From Frankia sp. AgB32 (lineage in GTDB: Bacteria; Actinomycetota; Actinomycetes; Frankiales; Frankiaceae), in the NCBI RefSeq assembly GCF_023243045.1, contig NZ_JALKFX010000009.1, positions 24,908-88,907 on the forward strand: a stretch of 64,000 bases of DNA, in the 5' to 3' direction. Position 1 is the stretch's first letter; every line of letters starts with the position of its first letter. A model generated the notes under the pieces. It worked only from the letters and a program-made list of their open reading frames with translations, was not told where the DNA came from and searched no databases. Made by a program: the position numbers and the translations under genes. Shown here piece after piece: positions 49,531-59,237 of this stretch.

Positions 49531-51033
49531 GTGGATCACGAGAGCGCAAGCGGTCACCGGGAGTCCGCAGCGTCCGAGGTATCGAAGGATCCCGGCCGTC
49601 GCACCGCCGCCGCCCCGCCGCGGACCGCTGGAGGCGTCGAGGACCGATCCCCGTCGGCAGGGCCGCGCCGCATCCCGCGGCAAGGCGCCGGCTCGGTGGA
49701 GGGCTGGTCGCAAGATGCGGAGCCGCGCTGGGCCGGGCCGCGTGCGGCTGGGTCGGATGGGGCTGGGTCGGATGGGGCCGGGTCGCGTGGGGCCGGGGCT
49801 GGTGGTGGGTCGCGTGAGGTCGGGCCGCGCGGCGGCGGGACACATCGCGGTCGGTCGTGGGGCGTGGCGTCTCGCGGTGTTCGCGCGTCGGGGAGCTGGG
49901 TGGGTGGTGCCGGGGCAGGTCGGGCTCGGCCGCGTGTGGACGCAACGGCTGGGCACCGCCCACGTGCCACTGGGCTGTGGGACCGCCGGCCCTGGGGCGG
50001 GTTCCGTGGCCAGGGCCGGCGCAGCCCTCTCTGTGGAGCGCGGGTCCAGGGGGGCCGGCGGCGGTCCCTGCTGTGGCCGGGGTTGCTGCTGGTGGGCGCG
50101 GTGCTCCTGATCGGCAGCAGTTTTCGGCTCGCGGAAGCGGCGTTTGACGGCGGTCGCGGCGGTTCCGGGGCGCGTGCCGCGGCGGAGCTGCCGCCCGTCC
50201 TTCCGCCGCCGCCGTCGCCGGCGCCCGGTCCGAGCGGTGCGGCCGCCCAGGTGCTCGAACGGCCGGCCGTCGTCATCAGCGATCCGAGTCGGCTGCGCAT
50301 CACTCGCCTCGGTATCGATGCGCCGGTGACGCACCTCGGACTGGCCACCGACGGCTCCATCGAGGTTCCGAAGGCGTGGGGGGACGTCGGCTGGTTCGAC
50401 CGGGGTCCGGCCCCCGGCGGGATCGGGCCGGCGGTCCTCGTCGGGCACTACGACTCCACCACCGGTCCGGCGGTCTTCTACCGGCTGGGGCTGCTGGTGC
50501 CCGGCGACCGGGTCGAGGTCGCCGGGCCGACGGGCATCTCGCAGACCTTCGTCGTCGACCGTTCGGAGCAGGTGACGAAGGCGACGTTCCCGACGCAGCG
50601 CGTCTACGGTCCGGTGACCCGACCGGAGCTTCGTCTGATCACCTGTGGCGGCGCGTTCGACTACAAGACCCACCACTACCTCAGCAACCTGATCGTGTAT
50701 GCGCATGCGGACACCACGTTCGTGCCCACGCCGGCTGCCGCGGCGCCGACCGGGGCCACGGTCCCGTCCGGCGGGCCAGCAGGTCCCGTTCCGCCGGCCG
50801 TGCTGCCGGGCCCGGCGGCGGCTGTGACCGCCGCGCCGTCAGCCGTGCCGTCCACCTCGCCACCTGCTGTACCGCCCGCTGTACCGCCTGCCGCACCGCC
50901 TGCCGCACCGCCTGCCGCACCGCCTGCCGCACCGCCCGTTGGGTCGGGAGCGGCTTCGCGGCCGGCCGCCGCGGTAGGGGGCGGCGTGGTGAGCCCGGCT
51001 CCCGCGGCGCGTGCGCGAGCCGGTACGGCCTGA
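49531..51033 (+). CDS. class F-like sortase
   Basis: 500 residues. A long Gly/Arg-rich cytoplasmic N-terminus, one transmembrane helix at about 187-203 (LLWPGLLLVGAVLLIGSSF), a Pro linker, then the sortase domain with GHYDS (His306) and LITCGG (nucleophile Cys372). The position where sortases usually carry Arg reads HHYLSNLIVYA, so the catalytic Arg may be replaced. The C-terminus is Pro/Ala-rich with an APPA repeat. Start is uncertain because the N-terminus is low-complexity. Likely attaches surface proteins to the cell wall; the divergent Asp/Lys-rich gene is a candidate substrate. Confidence 0.82.
   Translation: MDHESASGHRESAASEVSKDPGRRTAAAPPRTAGGVEDRSPSAGPRRIPRQGAGSVEGWSQDAEPRWAGPRAAGSDGAGSDGAGSRGAGAGGGSREVGPRGGGTHRGRSWGVASRGVRASGSWVGGAGAGRARPRVDATAGHRPRATGLWDRRPWGGFRGQGRRSPLCGARVQGGRRRSLLWPGLLLVGAVLLIGSSFRLAEAAFDGGRGGSGARAAAELPPVLPPPPSPAPGPSGAAAQVLERPAVVISDPSRLRITRLGIDAPVTHLGLATDGSIEVPKAWGDVGWFDRGPAPGGIGPAVLVGHYDSTTGPAVFYRLGLLVPGDRVEVAGPTGISQTFVVDRSEQVTKATFPTQRVYGPVTRPELRLITCGGAFDYKTHHYLSNLIVYAHADTTFVPTPAAAAPTGATVPSGGPAGPVPPAVLPGPAAAVTAAPSAVPSTSPPAVPPAVPPAAPPAAPPAAPPAAPPVGSGAASRPAAAVGGGVVSPAPAARARAGTA
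50872..50938 (+). repeat. 12-bp in-frame repeat at sortase C-terminus
   Basis: About five copies of CCGCCTGCCGCA (PPAA), with degenerate copies before it. Confidence 0.85.
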
Positions 51034-51514
51034 GCCGGGCGGCCAGGGCGGCGGGGGGACCACGTGAGGCGGGCGACGGCGTCGTCCGGACAGCGTGGCG
51101 GGGCCTCGGTCCGCAGGTGGGCGGGGGCCCCGATTCCGGCCGGGGCGGGGTGGCTCACCGGATCGCCTGCGGACAGTCACGCCGATTCCGGGTGCCAGCA
51201 CATCGGGTGAACGGTCGGATGCGGACGGATCGAGGCATCGCGGCGGGGATGCTCCTGCGGGGGACAATCCCACGACCGGCCGTCGCGAGAATCGGACATT
51301 CCGGTGACGGACCGGTGCATACCCCGCGCGTGTTCAAACGTTGGGTTTGGGGTGGTTGCCGGCTACCGCAGAGTGTCCACTATGGTCATCGACAGCACTT
51401 CTGCTCCGGACCGGGATCGATGTCCGGAATGGGGCGTGCTGATGTCGTGGATCCGAACAGTGCTAACCGTCGAACCGAAGCGCCTGGTCCTGCCCCCGGT
51501 TCGACGGCCCCTCC

Positions 51515-51656
51515 GAGTTTGTGGGGCAGGCGCGGGAGACCCATGGTCCCAGCGGGCGGCCGCCGTGGTCGGGCGCCGCCTGTGGGGGAGAGACCGGCGG
51601 TCGCGCGGTAGGTCCAGGCCCCCCAGCCCGGACCGGGCAGCGCACTCGCGGACGCA
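51515..51656 (+). promoter_or_regulatory. probable ydaO-type cyclic-di-AMP riboswitch
   Basis: The leader of the NlpC/P60 gene ends with GGTAGGTCCAGGCCCCCC, then CCCGGACCGGGCAGC and ACTCGCGGACGC. This matches the 3' half of actinobacterial ydaO elements (GTAGG-C, CCCGAACCCG-CAGC, TCG-GGC). GGGAGACC and GGGGGAGAGACC upstream resemble the GGGGAACC and GGGGTGAATC blocks. In this phylum such elements control cell-wall hydrolase genes. Some bases differ from consensus and the 5' limit is a guess. Confidence 0.5.
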
Positions 51657-51671
51657 CAGGAAGGACACGTC

Positions 51672-52763
51672 TTGCCACGTCGTGGTATGGCCTGGCTTCC
51701 GGAGGACTGGGAACAGTTCGTCCGGAACCGTCAGCGCCCGCCGGCGCCCCGAGCATCCTCCGGCTCCGACGCGGTTCGCCGCCGTACCACCGCTCCGCCT
51801 CGACGTGCGGCGACGATCGCCGCGTTCACCACCGGATCCATCGCCGTGTCGACGGCCGCGTTCGCCGCGACCGTGCCCAGCGGCGTCGACGGCAGCGCCT
51901 CCCTCGACGCGAACTCGCCGACCCAGTCGTCTGTTCTCACCGGGCACAGCGGTCGGGCCGACCTCACCACCGCGCGCACGATCGCCCCGCTGGCGACGGC
52001 GATCGCCGACCACGACCCGGTGTTCACCAACGTCTCCATCGCGGCGGACAGGACGACCGTCGCGCCGAACACGCCGGTCGTGCTGACGGTGCGCGCGACC
52101 GAGGCGGACTCCGGCGCCCCGCTGGCGAACCAGGACGTCCGGATCGTCGTCGTCAACGGGCCGCAGTGGCAGACCTCCACCCGGCTGCACACCGACGCGA
52201 ACGGCAACGCGCAGATCACCGCTCGGCTGCTGTCCACGACGACGATCACCGCCGTGTTCGACGGGTCCAGCGCGCTGCGCCCCTCGCTGGCCGGCGCGGC
52301 CACCGTGACGATCACCAGCCCGACCATGTCGGGCAGCGGCGGCGCGGGGGGCGTCGGCGCGGGGATCGCGGCGGGCATCGACCAGGCGATCCCGAAGATC
52401 ATCCCTGGCAGCTCGATCGGTGAGAAGGCTGTTTACCTCGCCTCGCTGAACAAGGGCAAGCCGTACGTGTGGGGGGCCGAGGGGCCGTACTCGTTCGACT
52501 GCTCAGGGCTGGTCCAGTACGTGTTCAAGCAGCTCGGCCGTTCTCTGCCGCGGACCGCGCAGGGCCAGTACAACGTTTCCACCAAAGTGCCACAGTCCGG
52601 CAAGCAGCCCGGTGACCTGATCTTCTACGGTACCCCGGGCAACATCTACCACGTCGGTATCTACGCCGGAAACGGCTACATGTGGGCGGCGCCGCAGACC
52701 GGCGGGGTCGTGTCGCTGCGCCCCATCTACAGCTCGACCTACAAGGTCGGCCGCATCCTCTGA
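51672..52763 (+). CDS. secreted NlpC/P60 cell-wall peptidase
   Basis: 363 residues. A basic N-terminus and hydrophobic segment (ATIAAFTTGSIAVSTAAFAA) act as signal peptide. An immunoglobulin-like domain follows at about 115-215 (PVVLTVRATEADSG, DANGNAQITARL). The C-terminal NlpC/P60 domain has DCSGLVQYVF with Cys277 and HVGIYAGNG with His327. It likely cleaves peptide cross-links in peptidoglycan. GAAGGA 7 bp before the TTG at 51672 favours that start over the ATG at 51687. Confidence 0.92.
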   Translation: MPRRGMAWLPEDWEQFVRNRQRPPAPRASSGSDAVRRRTTAPPRRAATIAAFTTGSIAVSTAAFAATVPSGVDGSASLDANSPTQSSVLTGHSGRADLTTARTIAPLATAIADHDPVFTNVSIAADRTTVAPNTPVVLTVRATEADSGAPLANQDVRIVVVNGPQWQTSTRLHTDANGNAQITARLLSTTTITAVFDGSSALRPSLAGAATVTITSPTMSGSGGAGGVGAGIAAGIDQAIPKIIPGSSIGEKAVYLASLNKGKPYVWGAEGPYSFDCSGLVQYVFKQLGRSLPRTAQGQYNVSTKVPQSGKQPGDLIFYGTPGNIYHVGIYAGNGYMWAAPQTGGVVSLRPIYSSTYKVGRIL

Positions 52764-53151
52764 TCCGCCCGGGCCCACCAACCCACCGCCGGCCGCGCCG
52801 CGCCGGGCTCGGCCGCGCCGGGGCCTGATCGCGCGACGATCAGCCCGGGACCGGGTCGCCGACGGACCGGTATCGCCGGCAGTGCCGTGCCTGTCGGCCG
52901 GGACCGGGCGGCCTCGCGGGCCGGTCATCCGCTACCGTCAGCCGTGTCCGGCCGCCGCCGGGGTGTCCCGCCTGTCCCAGCTCGGGCGACCGGGCGCCGC
53001 ACAGCTTCGCGGGCGCGACTCGTCGCGTGGCCGGGGGCGCCGGGCGCGGTGGGCGGCCGCTCACCGCCCCACGCGGCCACAGCCCACGCGGCCGCGGCCG
53101 CCGAGCCGGCGGACCCGCCGGTGGAGGAGGACGTCGCATGCAGGAGGCCGT

Positions 53152-53817
53152 GTGAGCGCGCCGACCACCTCGCGGTCCGCGGCGTCCGACCCGGTCGCGC
53201 CGGACCGGATCTGGACGATCCCCAACGCGCTGTCGACACTGCGCCTGCTCGGGGTGCCGGTGTTCCTGTGGCTGGTACTCGGTCCGGAGGCGGACGGCGC
53301 GGCGCTGGGGGTCCTGGCGTTCGCCGGGATCAGTGACTACCTCGACGGCAAGCTCGCCCGGGCGCTGAACCAGACCAGTCGGCTCGGCGTGCTGCTCGAC
53401 CCGCTGGCCGACCGGCTCTACATTCTTTCGACGATCATCGCGCTGACCGTGCGGGGCATCGTTCCGGTCTGGTTCGCGGTGCTGCTGCTGGCCCGGGACG
53501 CGGCGCTGCTCGTGCTGCCGCCGCTGCTCAGGCGGATCGGCGTCGGCGTGGCGCTGCCCGTGCACTACCTGGGCAAGGCGGCGACGTTCAACCTGCTCTA
53601 CGCCTTCCCGCTGCTGCTGCTCTCGGCCGGGGACTCCTGGCTCGCGACCGCGGCGCGACCGCTCGGCTGGGCGTTCGCGATCTGGGGCCTCGCCCTGTAC
53701 TGGTGGTCCGGCGTCCTCTACTTCGTCCAGGCCGCCGGGCTCGCCCGGCGCTACCGGGCACACACCCGGGCGCTGGCCGGGGCCGGCCGGCCGGCCGGGG
53801 CGGGCGGTGACGGGTGA
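53152..53817 (+). CDS. CDP-alcohol phosphatidyltransferase
   Basis: 221 residues, about five membrane segments. The family signature D-x2-DG-x2-AR-x8-G-x3-D-x3-D is complete: SDYLDGKLARAL then QTSRLGVLLDPLADRL. Makes a phospholipid head group from CDP-diacylglycerol; which alcohol is used is not visible. CAGGAGG 5 bp before the GTG at 53152 sets the start. Its stop overlaps the next GTG, so the two are coupled. Confidence 0.9.
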   Translation: MSAPTTSRSAASDPVAPDRIWTIPNALSTLRLLGVPVFLWLVLGPEADGAALGVLAFAGISDYLDGKLARALNQTSRLGVLLDPLADRLYILSTIIALTVRGIVPVWFAVLLLARDAALLVLPPLLRRIGVGVALPVHYLGKAATFNLLYAFPLLLLSAGDSWLATAARPLGWAFAIWGLALYWWSGVLYFVQAAGLARRYRAHTRALAGAGRPAGAGGDG

Positions 53818-56315
53818 GAGCCGTCGTGATGGCGGGTGGGGAGGGCACCCGGCTGCGCCCACTGACCGCCAACCTGCCCAAGCCGCTGCTCCCCGTCGTC
53901 AACCGGCCGATCATGGAGCACGTGCTGCGGCTGCTCAAGCGGCACGGCTTCGACGAGACGGTCGTGACCGTGCAGTTCCTGGCCTCGATGATCCGGACGT
54001 ACTTCGGCGCCGGTGACGAACTCGGGATGCACCTGTCGTACGCGACCGAGACGACGCCGCTGGGCACCGCGGGCAGCGTGAAGAACGCCGAGGACGCGCT
54101 GCGCGACGAGGCCTTCGTCGTCATCTCCGGGGACGCGCTGACCGACATCGACCTCACCGACCTCGTCGCCTACCACCGCCGCCACGGCGCCCTGGTCACC
54201 GTGGCGCTCAAGTCCGTCCCGGACCCGCTGGAGTTCGGCATCGTCATCACCGGCGAGGACGGCCGCATCCAGCGCTTCCTGGAGAAGCCGACCTGGGGAC
54301 AGGTGTTCTCGGACACCGTCAACACCGGCATCTACGTCATGGAGCCCGAGGTCCTCGCGCACGTCCCGCCGGGCGAGCCGGTCGACTGGTCGGGTGACGT
54401 CTTCCCCCGCCTCGTCGAGGCCGGCGCGCCGGTGTTCGGCTACGTCGCCGCCGGCTACTGGGAGGACGTCGGCACCATCGCGAGCTTCCAGCGGGCCCAG
54501 GCCGACGTGCTCAACCGGCAGGTCGACGTCGAGATCGGCGGCTTCGAGGTCTCCCCGGGCGTGTGGATCGGCGAGGACGCCGACGTCCACCCCGACGCGG
54601 TGCTCAAGGGCCCGCTCGTCGTCGGCGACTACAGCAAGGTCGAGGCCGGCGCCGAGCTGCGCGAGTTCACCGTGCTCGGCAGCAACGTGCTGGTCAAGAG
54701 CGGCGCCTTCCTGCACCGGGTGATCGTCCAGGACAACGCGCTGATCGGCCCGCAGACGAACCTGCGCGGCTGCGTGATCGGGCGCAGCACCGACGTGCTG
54801 CGGGCGGCCCGCATCGAGGAGGGCGCGGTCATCGGCGACGAGTGCGTCGTGCGCGAGGAGGCGTTCGTCTCGCACGACGTGAAGGTGTACCCGTTCAAGA
54901 CGATCGAGGCCGGCGCCGTGGTGAACACGTCGGTCATCTGGGAGTCGCGCGGGCAGCGCACGCTGTTCGGGCCGCGGGGCGTGTCCGGCCTGATCAACGT
55001 CGAGATCACCCCCGAGCTGGTCGTCCGCCTCGCCGCCGCGTACGCGACCACCCTGCGCAAGGGCACCACCGTCACCACCGCCCGCGACGGTTCCCGCGCC
55101 GCCCGCGCGCTCAAGCGGGCTGTGATCAGCGCGCTGACCACGAGCGCGATCAACATCCGCGACCTCGAGGTCGCGCCGATGCCGGTGACCCGCTTCGACG
55201 TCCGCTCGTCCAGCGCGGCCGGCGGGATCATGGTCCGCACCACCCCCGGTGACGCCGAGCGCATCGACATCCTGTTCCTCGACGCCGACGGGAACGACCT
55301 GTCCCCGGCCGCGCAGCGCAAGCTCGACCGGGTGTTCTCCCGGCAGGAGTTCCGCCGCGCCTTCCCCGGCGAGATAGGTGACCTGCGCTTTCCCGCCCGC
55401 ACGCTGGACCTCTACACCCAGGACCTGCTCGACCGGGTCGACACCGGCGGGATCGCCGAGGCCGCCCTCAAGATCGTCGTCGATCCGTCGGGCGGGTCCG
55501 CGTCGCTGGTGCTGCCGATGCTGCTCGGCCGGCTCGGCGTCGACGTGCTCACCGTGAACGGCCGGGTCGACGAGGTCATCCCGACCCACAACGCCTCCGA
55601 CGACCTGCGGGCCACCGACCGGCTCGGCGCGCTGGTCGCGAGCTCCGGCGCGGCCTTCGGCGTCCGCTTCGACCACGTCGGTGAGCGCATCGCCATCGTC
55701 GACGAGCGCGGTGACCTGATCGACGACGACCGGGCGCTGCTGGTCTTCCTCGACCTCGTCGCCGCCGAGAGCCGCGGGGCGCGGGTCGCCGTCCCGGTCA
55801 CCACCACCCGGGTCGCCGACCAGGTGACCCGCTTCCACGGGCTGACCGTGACCCGGACGTCGCTGTCGGCAGCGGCGCTGTCCGCGGTCGCCCGGGAGGA
55901 CGGCGTGGTGTTCGCCGCCGACGGGCGCGGCGGGTTCGTCGTCCCCGAGTTCGGGCCGGCCATCGACGGCCTCGCGGCGTTCGTGCGACTGCTCGCCCTG
56001 GTCGCCAGGACCCGCCTCACGCTGAGCGCCATCGACTCCCGGATCCCGTCGGTCGCCGTCCTGCGCCGCTCGGTGCCCACGCCGTGGGCGGCGAAGGGGA
56101 CGGTGATGCGTCGCGTCGTCGAGTCCGTCGACACCGATGCCGGCTACACCCTGGACACCACCGACGGGGCGCGCGTCGTCGGCCCGGATGGCTCCTGGGT
56201 GCTGGTGTTGCCCGACCCCAGCGAGGCCGTGACCCGTCTGTGGGCGGAGGGCGCCGACCTGACCGAGGCACACACCCTGCTGCGGCGATGGGCGGAGGTC
56301 GTCGAGGCCCCGTGA
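53814..56315 (+). CDS. nucleotidyltransferase / phosphomannomutase-like fusion
   Basis: 833 residues. The first 230 form a sugar-1-phosphate nucleotidyltransferase (GGEGTRLRPLT at 8-18, LPKPLLPV, LEKPTWGQ). Left-handed beta-helix hexapeptide repeats come next (about 250-370: GVWIGEDADVHPDAVLKG). The last 450 residues resemble a phosphohexomutase, with DPSGGSAS in place of the usual active serine loop further upstream, so mutase activity is doubtful. Annotated elsewhere as mannose-1-phosphate guanylyltransferase. GTG overlaps the upstream stop by four bases. Confidence 0.88.
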   Translation: MRAVVMAGGEGTRLRPLTANLPKPLLPVVNRPIMEHVLRLLKRHGFDETVVTVQFLASMIRTYFGAGDELGMHLSYATETTPLGTAGSVKNAEDALRDEAFVVISGDALTDIDLTDLVAYHRRHGALVTVALKSVPDPLEFGIVITGEDGRIQRFLEKPTWGQVFSDTVNTGIYVMEPEVLAHVPPGEPVDWSGDVFPRLVEAGAPVFGYVAAGYWEDVGTIASFQRAQADVLNRQVDVEIGGFEVSPGVWIGEDADVHPDAVLKGPLVVGDYSKVEAGAELREFTVLGSNVLVKSGAFLHRVIVQDNALIGPQTNLRGCVIGRSTDVLRAARIEEGAVIGDECVVREEAFVSHDVKVYPFKTIEAGAVVNTSVIWESRGQRTLFGPRGVSGLINVEITPELVVRLAAAYATTLRKGTTVTTARDGSRAARALKRAVISALTTSAINIRDLEVAPMPVTRFDVRSSSAAGGIMVRTTPGDAERIDILFLDADGNDLSPAAQRKLDRVFSRQEFRRAFPGEIGDLRFPARTLDLYTQDLLDRVDTGGIAEAALKIVVDPSGGSASLVLPMLLGRLGVDVLTVNGRVDEVIPTHNASDDLRATDRLGALVASSGAAFGVRFDHVGERIAIVDERGDLIDDDRALLVFLDLVAAESRGARVAVPVTTTRVADQVTRFHGLTVTRTSLSAAALSAVAREDGVVFAADGRGGFVVPEFGPAIDGLAAFVRLLALVARTRLTLSAIDSRIPSVAVLRRSVPTPWAAKGTVMRRVVESVDTDAGYTLDTTDGARVVGPDGSWVLVLPDPSEAVTRLWAEGADLTEAHTLLRRWAEVVEAP

Positions 56316-56366
56316 CGGGCTGGGACACCCGGTCCCGGCCGCCGCCCTGCCCACGCCCGCGTCGAC

Positions 56367-57476
56367 GTGACCAGCGGGCCGTTCCCGGCGCCGCCCGCGC
56401 GCACGGGTGCCGTGCCGCGCGAACCGCGCCGGTGGGGACGCGCGGCGCGACCGCGGTCGGCCGGTCGTGGTGAGCGGTCGGTCAGAATGCCCCTTGTGCG
56501 GGAGCGGACCGGAAGGCGATGGGCCGGGGCGAGCCGGCTCGCCGGCCGGCTGCGCGCGCGGCGGTCCGGCGGGCGTCGCCCCCGTCCGGACCCCGGGCGC
56601 GGCGGCGGGGGGCGGGGGCACCGGCGGACGGCGCTCGTGCTCGCGCTGGCACTGCTGGGTGGCGTGGTCGCGCTCGGCGCGCGGCGCGCCGCTGTCACCG
56701 CCGACGCCCGCGGTCGGCTCGCCCACGAACTGCGGACGCAGCTGCGGGTGCGAACGGATGATCTCGACGCCACCGAGAGCCGGGTCGACGCGCTGCGCGC
56801 CAGCGTCGCCGCCGAGCGCGGCGAGCGCCGGCGGGTGGCGGCCGAGCAGGCCCGCGCGGCCACCGACGTCGCCACCCTCGGCCCGGCCGGCGGCTGGGCG
56901 GCGGTGACCGGAGCCGGCGTGCGGATCACGATCGCCAACCGGCTCGGCGGCGGTTCCGGCGCCGCCGACCCGCGCGTTCCCGGTGCCGACCCGCACGCGT
57001 CCGGTGCCGACCCGAGTGGGTCCGCGGCAGGTCCACGCGGGTCCACGGCGGGATCCGGGGCCGGTCCGGGGGGACCCGCGGGCAGCACGCCGGACTCCTC
57101 CGGACCGGCGCTGTCGGCGCCGGCTGGCGGGCGGATCCAGGACCATGACCTGGCGGACCTGGTGAACGTCCTGTGGATTGCCGGGGCGGAGGCCGTCGCC
57201 GTGAACGGGGTGCGGCTCACCGCGCTCAGTGCCATCCGGTCGGCGGGGGACGTGGTGCTGGTCGGCTTCGTCGCGGTGCTCGCGCCGTACGTGATCGAGG
57301 CGGTGGGCGATCCGGCGGCGCTCGCCCGGCACACCGACGAGTCGGCCGTGGTCGACCGGCTGCGCCACCGGCCGAACTCGCCGGTCACCTCGCTGACGGT
57401 GACCCGTGCCAGCACCCTGACCCTGCCGGCGGCCGCGGCGCCGGTGCTGCGCAACGCCCGACGGAGTGGATCATGA
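56367..57476 (+). CDS. DUF881 protein
   Basis: 369 residues from the GTG at 56367; an ATG at 56487 would shorten it by 40. Basic cytoplasmic N-terminus, one membrane helix (TALVLALALLGGVVALGA), a coiled coil (RVRTDDLDATESRVDALRAS), then the DUF881 domain with DLADLVNVLWIAGAEAVAVNG. A DNA-encoded PGADPHASGADP-type repeat interrupts the domain. Its stop overlaps the ATG of the next gene (ATGA). Confidence 0.85.
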   Translation: MTSGPFPAPPARTGAVPREPRRWGRAARPRSAGRGERSVRMPLVRERTGRRWAGASRLAGRLRARRSGGRRPRPDPGRGGGGRGHRRTALVLALALLGGVVALGARRAAVTADARGRLAHELRTQLRVRTDDLDATESRVDALRASVAAERGERRRVAAEQARAATDVATLGPAGGWAAVTGAGVRITIANRLGGGSGAADPRVPGADPHASGADPSGSAAGPRGSTAGSGAGPGGPAGSTPDSSGPALSAPAGGRIQDHDLADLVNVLWIAGAEAVAVNGVRLTALSAIRSAGDVVLVGFVAVLAPYVIEAVGDPAALARHTDESAVVDRLRHRPNSPVTSLTVTRASTLTLPAAAAPVLRNARRSGS

Positions 57477-57805
57477 TTGCCGTGCTCGCCCTCGTGCTGG
57501 GCGTCGTGGTCGGGCTCGTCCTGGGCCCGACCGCGCCGGCCTGGCTCGATCCCTACCTGCCGGTCGCGGTCGTCGCCGCGGTGGACGCCGCGCTCGGGGC
57601 CGCGCGGGCGGGCGTCGAGGGCACGTTCGACGACCGGGAGTTCGCCGTGTCGTTCCTGTCCGACGTGACGATCGCGGTACTGCTCGTCCTGCTCGGCGAG
57701 CTTGTCGGCTTCGGCGGCGCGCTGTCGACGGCGGTCGTCGTCGTGCTGGGCATCAGGATCTTCGCGTCGGCGACGGCCCTGCGCCGTGCCCTGAGCGAGC
57801 GCTGA
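57473..57805 (+). CDS. sbp: small basic protein family (DUF1290)
   Basis: 110 residues, three membrane helices. VDAALGAARAGVEGTFDDREF is diagnostic for this family. It sits between two DUF881 genes, the conserved Gram-positive arrangement close to division genes. Function unknown. Confidence 0.88.
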   Translation: MIAVLALVLGVVVGLVLGPTAPAWLDPYLPVAVVAAVDAALGAARAGVEGTFDDREFAVSFLSDVTIAVLLVLLGELVGFGGALSTAVVVVLGIRIFASATALRRALSER

Positions 57806-57806
57806 G

Positions 57807-58760
57807 ATGGGTCACCCGCACCCCGGGGAAGACGCCACGGTCCCGGGGAGAGGCGCCGCGGCCCCGCTGGAAGGCATTGCCGCCGCGTCGGAGGGTGCCG
57901 CGGCCGCGTCGGAGGGTGCCGCGGTCTCGGTGAAGGGCGCCGAGGTCGCCCCGGACGAGCCGGAACCGGGCGCGGGTGGGCCGGTGTCCGCTGACGCCGA
58001 GGCGGCGCCGCAGGAGCCCGCGCAGGCCGTGGCGCGGGGCCGCCGGCCGCGGTGGCCGGGTCCGGCTCGGGCGCTGACCCTCGTGCTGCTGGCCGCGCTC
58101 GGCTTCGGTGGGGTGGTGGCGGCCAGGTCCGCCGATCCGTCGTTCGGTCGCGCCACCGCCGATCCCGACCGGTTGGCGGCGAGCCTCGCCGCGGTCGGGG
58201 CCCGGGACCGGTCGCTGGCCGCGCGGGAGGGGCGGCTGCGCCAGGCGGGCACGGGCGCGGCGCCGCCCGCGACCGGGGTGACGCCGCCCGCGACAGGCGC
58301 GCCGCCGTCGGCGCCGGGGGGCGCGGTGCGCTCCGAGGCGGCGCAGCTCGCGGTGCTTGCGGGGACCGTGCCGGTCAGCGGCCCGGGGGTGGAGCTGACG
58401 ATCCGGGATCCGCACCGGTCCGTGGACGCGTCGGTGCTGGTCGACGCCCTGCAGGAGCTGCGCGACGCGGGCGCCGAGGCGATCGAGATCGCCGGGGTGC
58501 GCGCTGTGGTGACCACCTACGTCGCGGACGATCCGGGGCGCGGGCTGATCGTGGACGGAACGTCGGTGTCCCCGCCGTACGCGCTTCGGGTGGTCGGTGA
58601 TGCGCACACCCTGGACCAGGCGCTGCGGATTCCGGGCGGGGTGCTCGATACGGTAGCGGCGCGGGACGGCGCACAGGCGAGCGTGCGGACCTTCGGGAAG
58701 CTGGAGATCCGGTCGCTGCGGCCCACGCCCAGTCCCCGCTACGCTCGCCCGGCCGGATAG
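57807..58760 (+). CDS. second DUF881 protein
   Basis: 317 residues, ATG one base after the sbp stop. An acidic Ala-rich N-terminus with a repeated AASEGAA unit, one membrane helix (ALTLVLLAALGFGGVV), then the DUF881 domain (LVDALQELRDAGAEAIEIAGVR, GLIVDGTSVSPPYALRVVG). Completes the DUF881-sbp-DUF881 set. Confidence 0.87.
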   Translation: MGHPHPGEDATVPGRGAAAPLEGIAAASEGAAAASEGAAVSVKGAEVAPDEPEPGAGGPVSADAEAAPQEPAQAVARGRRPRWPGPARALTLVLLAALGFGGVVAARSADPSFGRATADPDRLAASLAAVGARDRSLAAREGRLRQAGTGAAPPATGVTPPATGAPPSAPGGAVRSEAAQLAVLAGTVPVSGPGVELTIRDPHRSVDASVLVDALQELRDAGAEAIEIAGVRAVVTTYVADDPGRGLIVDGTSVSPPYALRVVGDAHTLDQALRIPGGVLDTVAARDGAQASVRTFGKLEIRSLRPTPSPRYARPAG

Positions 58761-58856
58761 TTCCGCCGCCGGGCGGGTTGGCCGGTGACGGTGGTGGGCG
58801 TCCGGCGGCAGGTGATGGCCGCGGCGCCTCGCGAATCAAAGGGGAGGCGATCTCCG

Positions 58857-59237
58857 GTGTTCCCGGACGACCTGAAGTACACCCGTGAGCACGAGTGGAT
58901 CCGGCTCACCGACAGCACGGCGCGGGTCGGTATCACGGCCTACGCGCAGGAGGCGCTGGGCGACATCGTGTTCGTCTCCCTGCCGGACGTCGGCACCGAG
59001 GTGAGCGCCGGCGACTCCTTCGGCGAGGTCGAGTCGACGAAGAGCGTCTCGGAGCTCTACGCCCCGGCCGGGGGTGCGGTGGCCGCGCGCAACGAGGCGT
59101 TGACGGGGGCCCCCGAGCTGGTCAACGCCGATCCGTACGGCGACGGGTGGCTGGTCGAGATCACCGTCGCGGACGCGAGCGGCCTCGACGGTCTGCTGAG
59201 CGCCGACGAATACGCCGAGCACGTAAAGGAACACTGA
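58857..59237 (+). CDS. gcvH: glycine cleavage system H protein
   Basis: 126 residues. Lipoyl carrier: GEVESTKSVSEL contains the lipoylated Lys62, and KYTREHEWI and AQEALGDIVFVSLPDVG are typical. Carries the aminomethyl intermediate between P and T proteins, which are not in the window. GGGGAGG about 10 bp before the GTG fixes the start; the longer frame from 58785 is unlikely. Confidence 0.95.
   Translation: MFPDDLKYTREHEWIRLTDSTARVGITAYAQEALGDIVFVSLPDVGTEVSAGDSFGEVESTKSVSELYAPAGGAVAARNEALTGAPELVNADPYGDGWLVEITVADASGLDGLLSADEYAEHVKEH

Noticed and set aside
53751-57368. 1205-codon minus-strand frame
   Set aside because: Antisense to the coupled CDP-transferase, nucleotidyltransferase and DUF881 genes. 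Composition is Gly/Arg/Asp/Val noise typical of GC-rich antisense.
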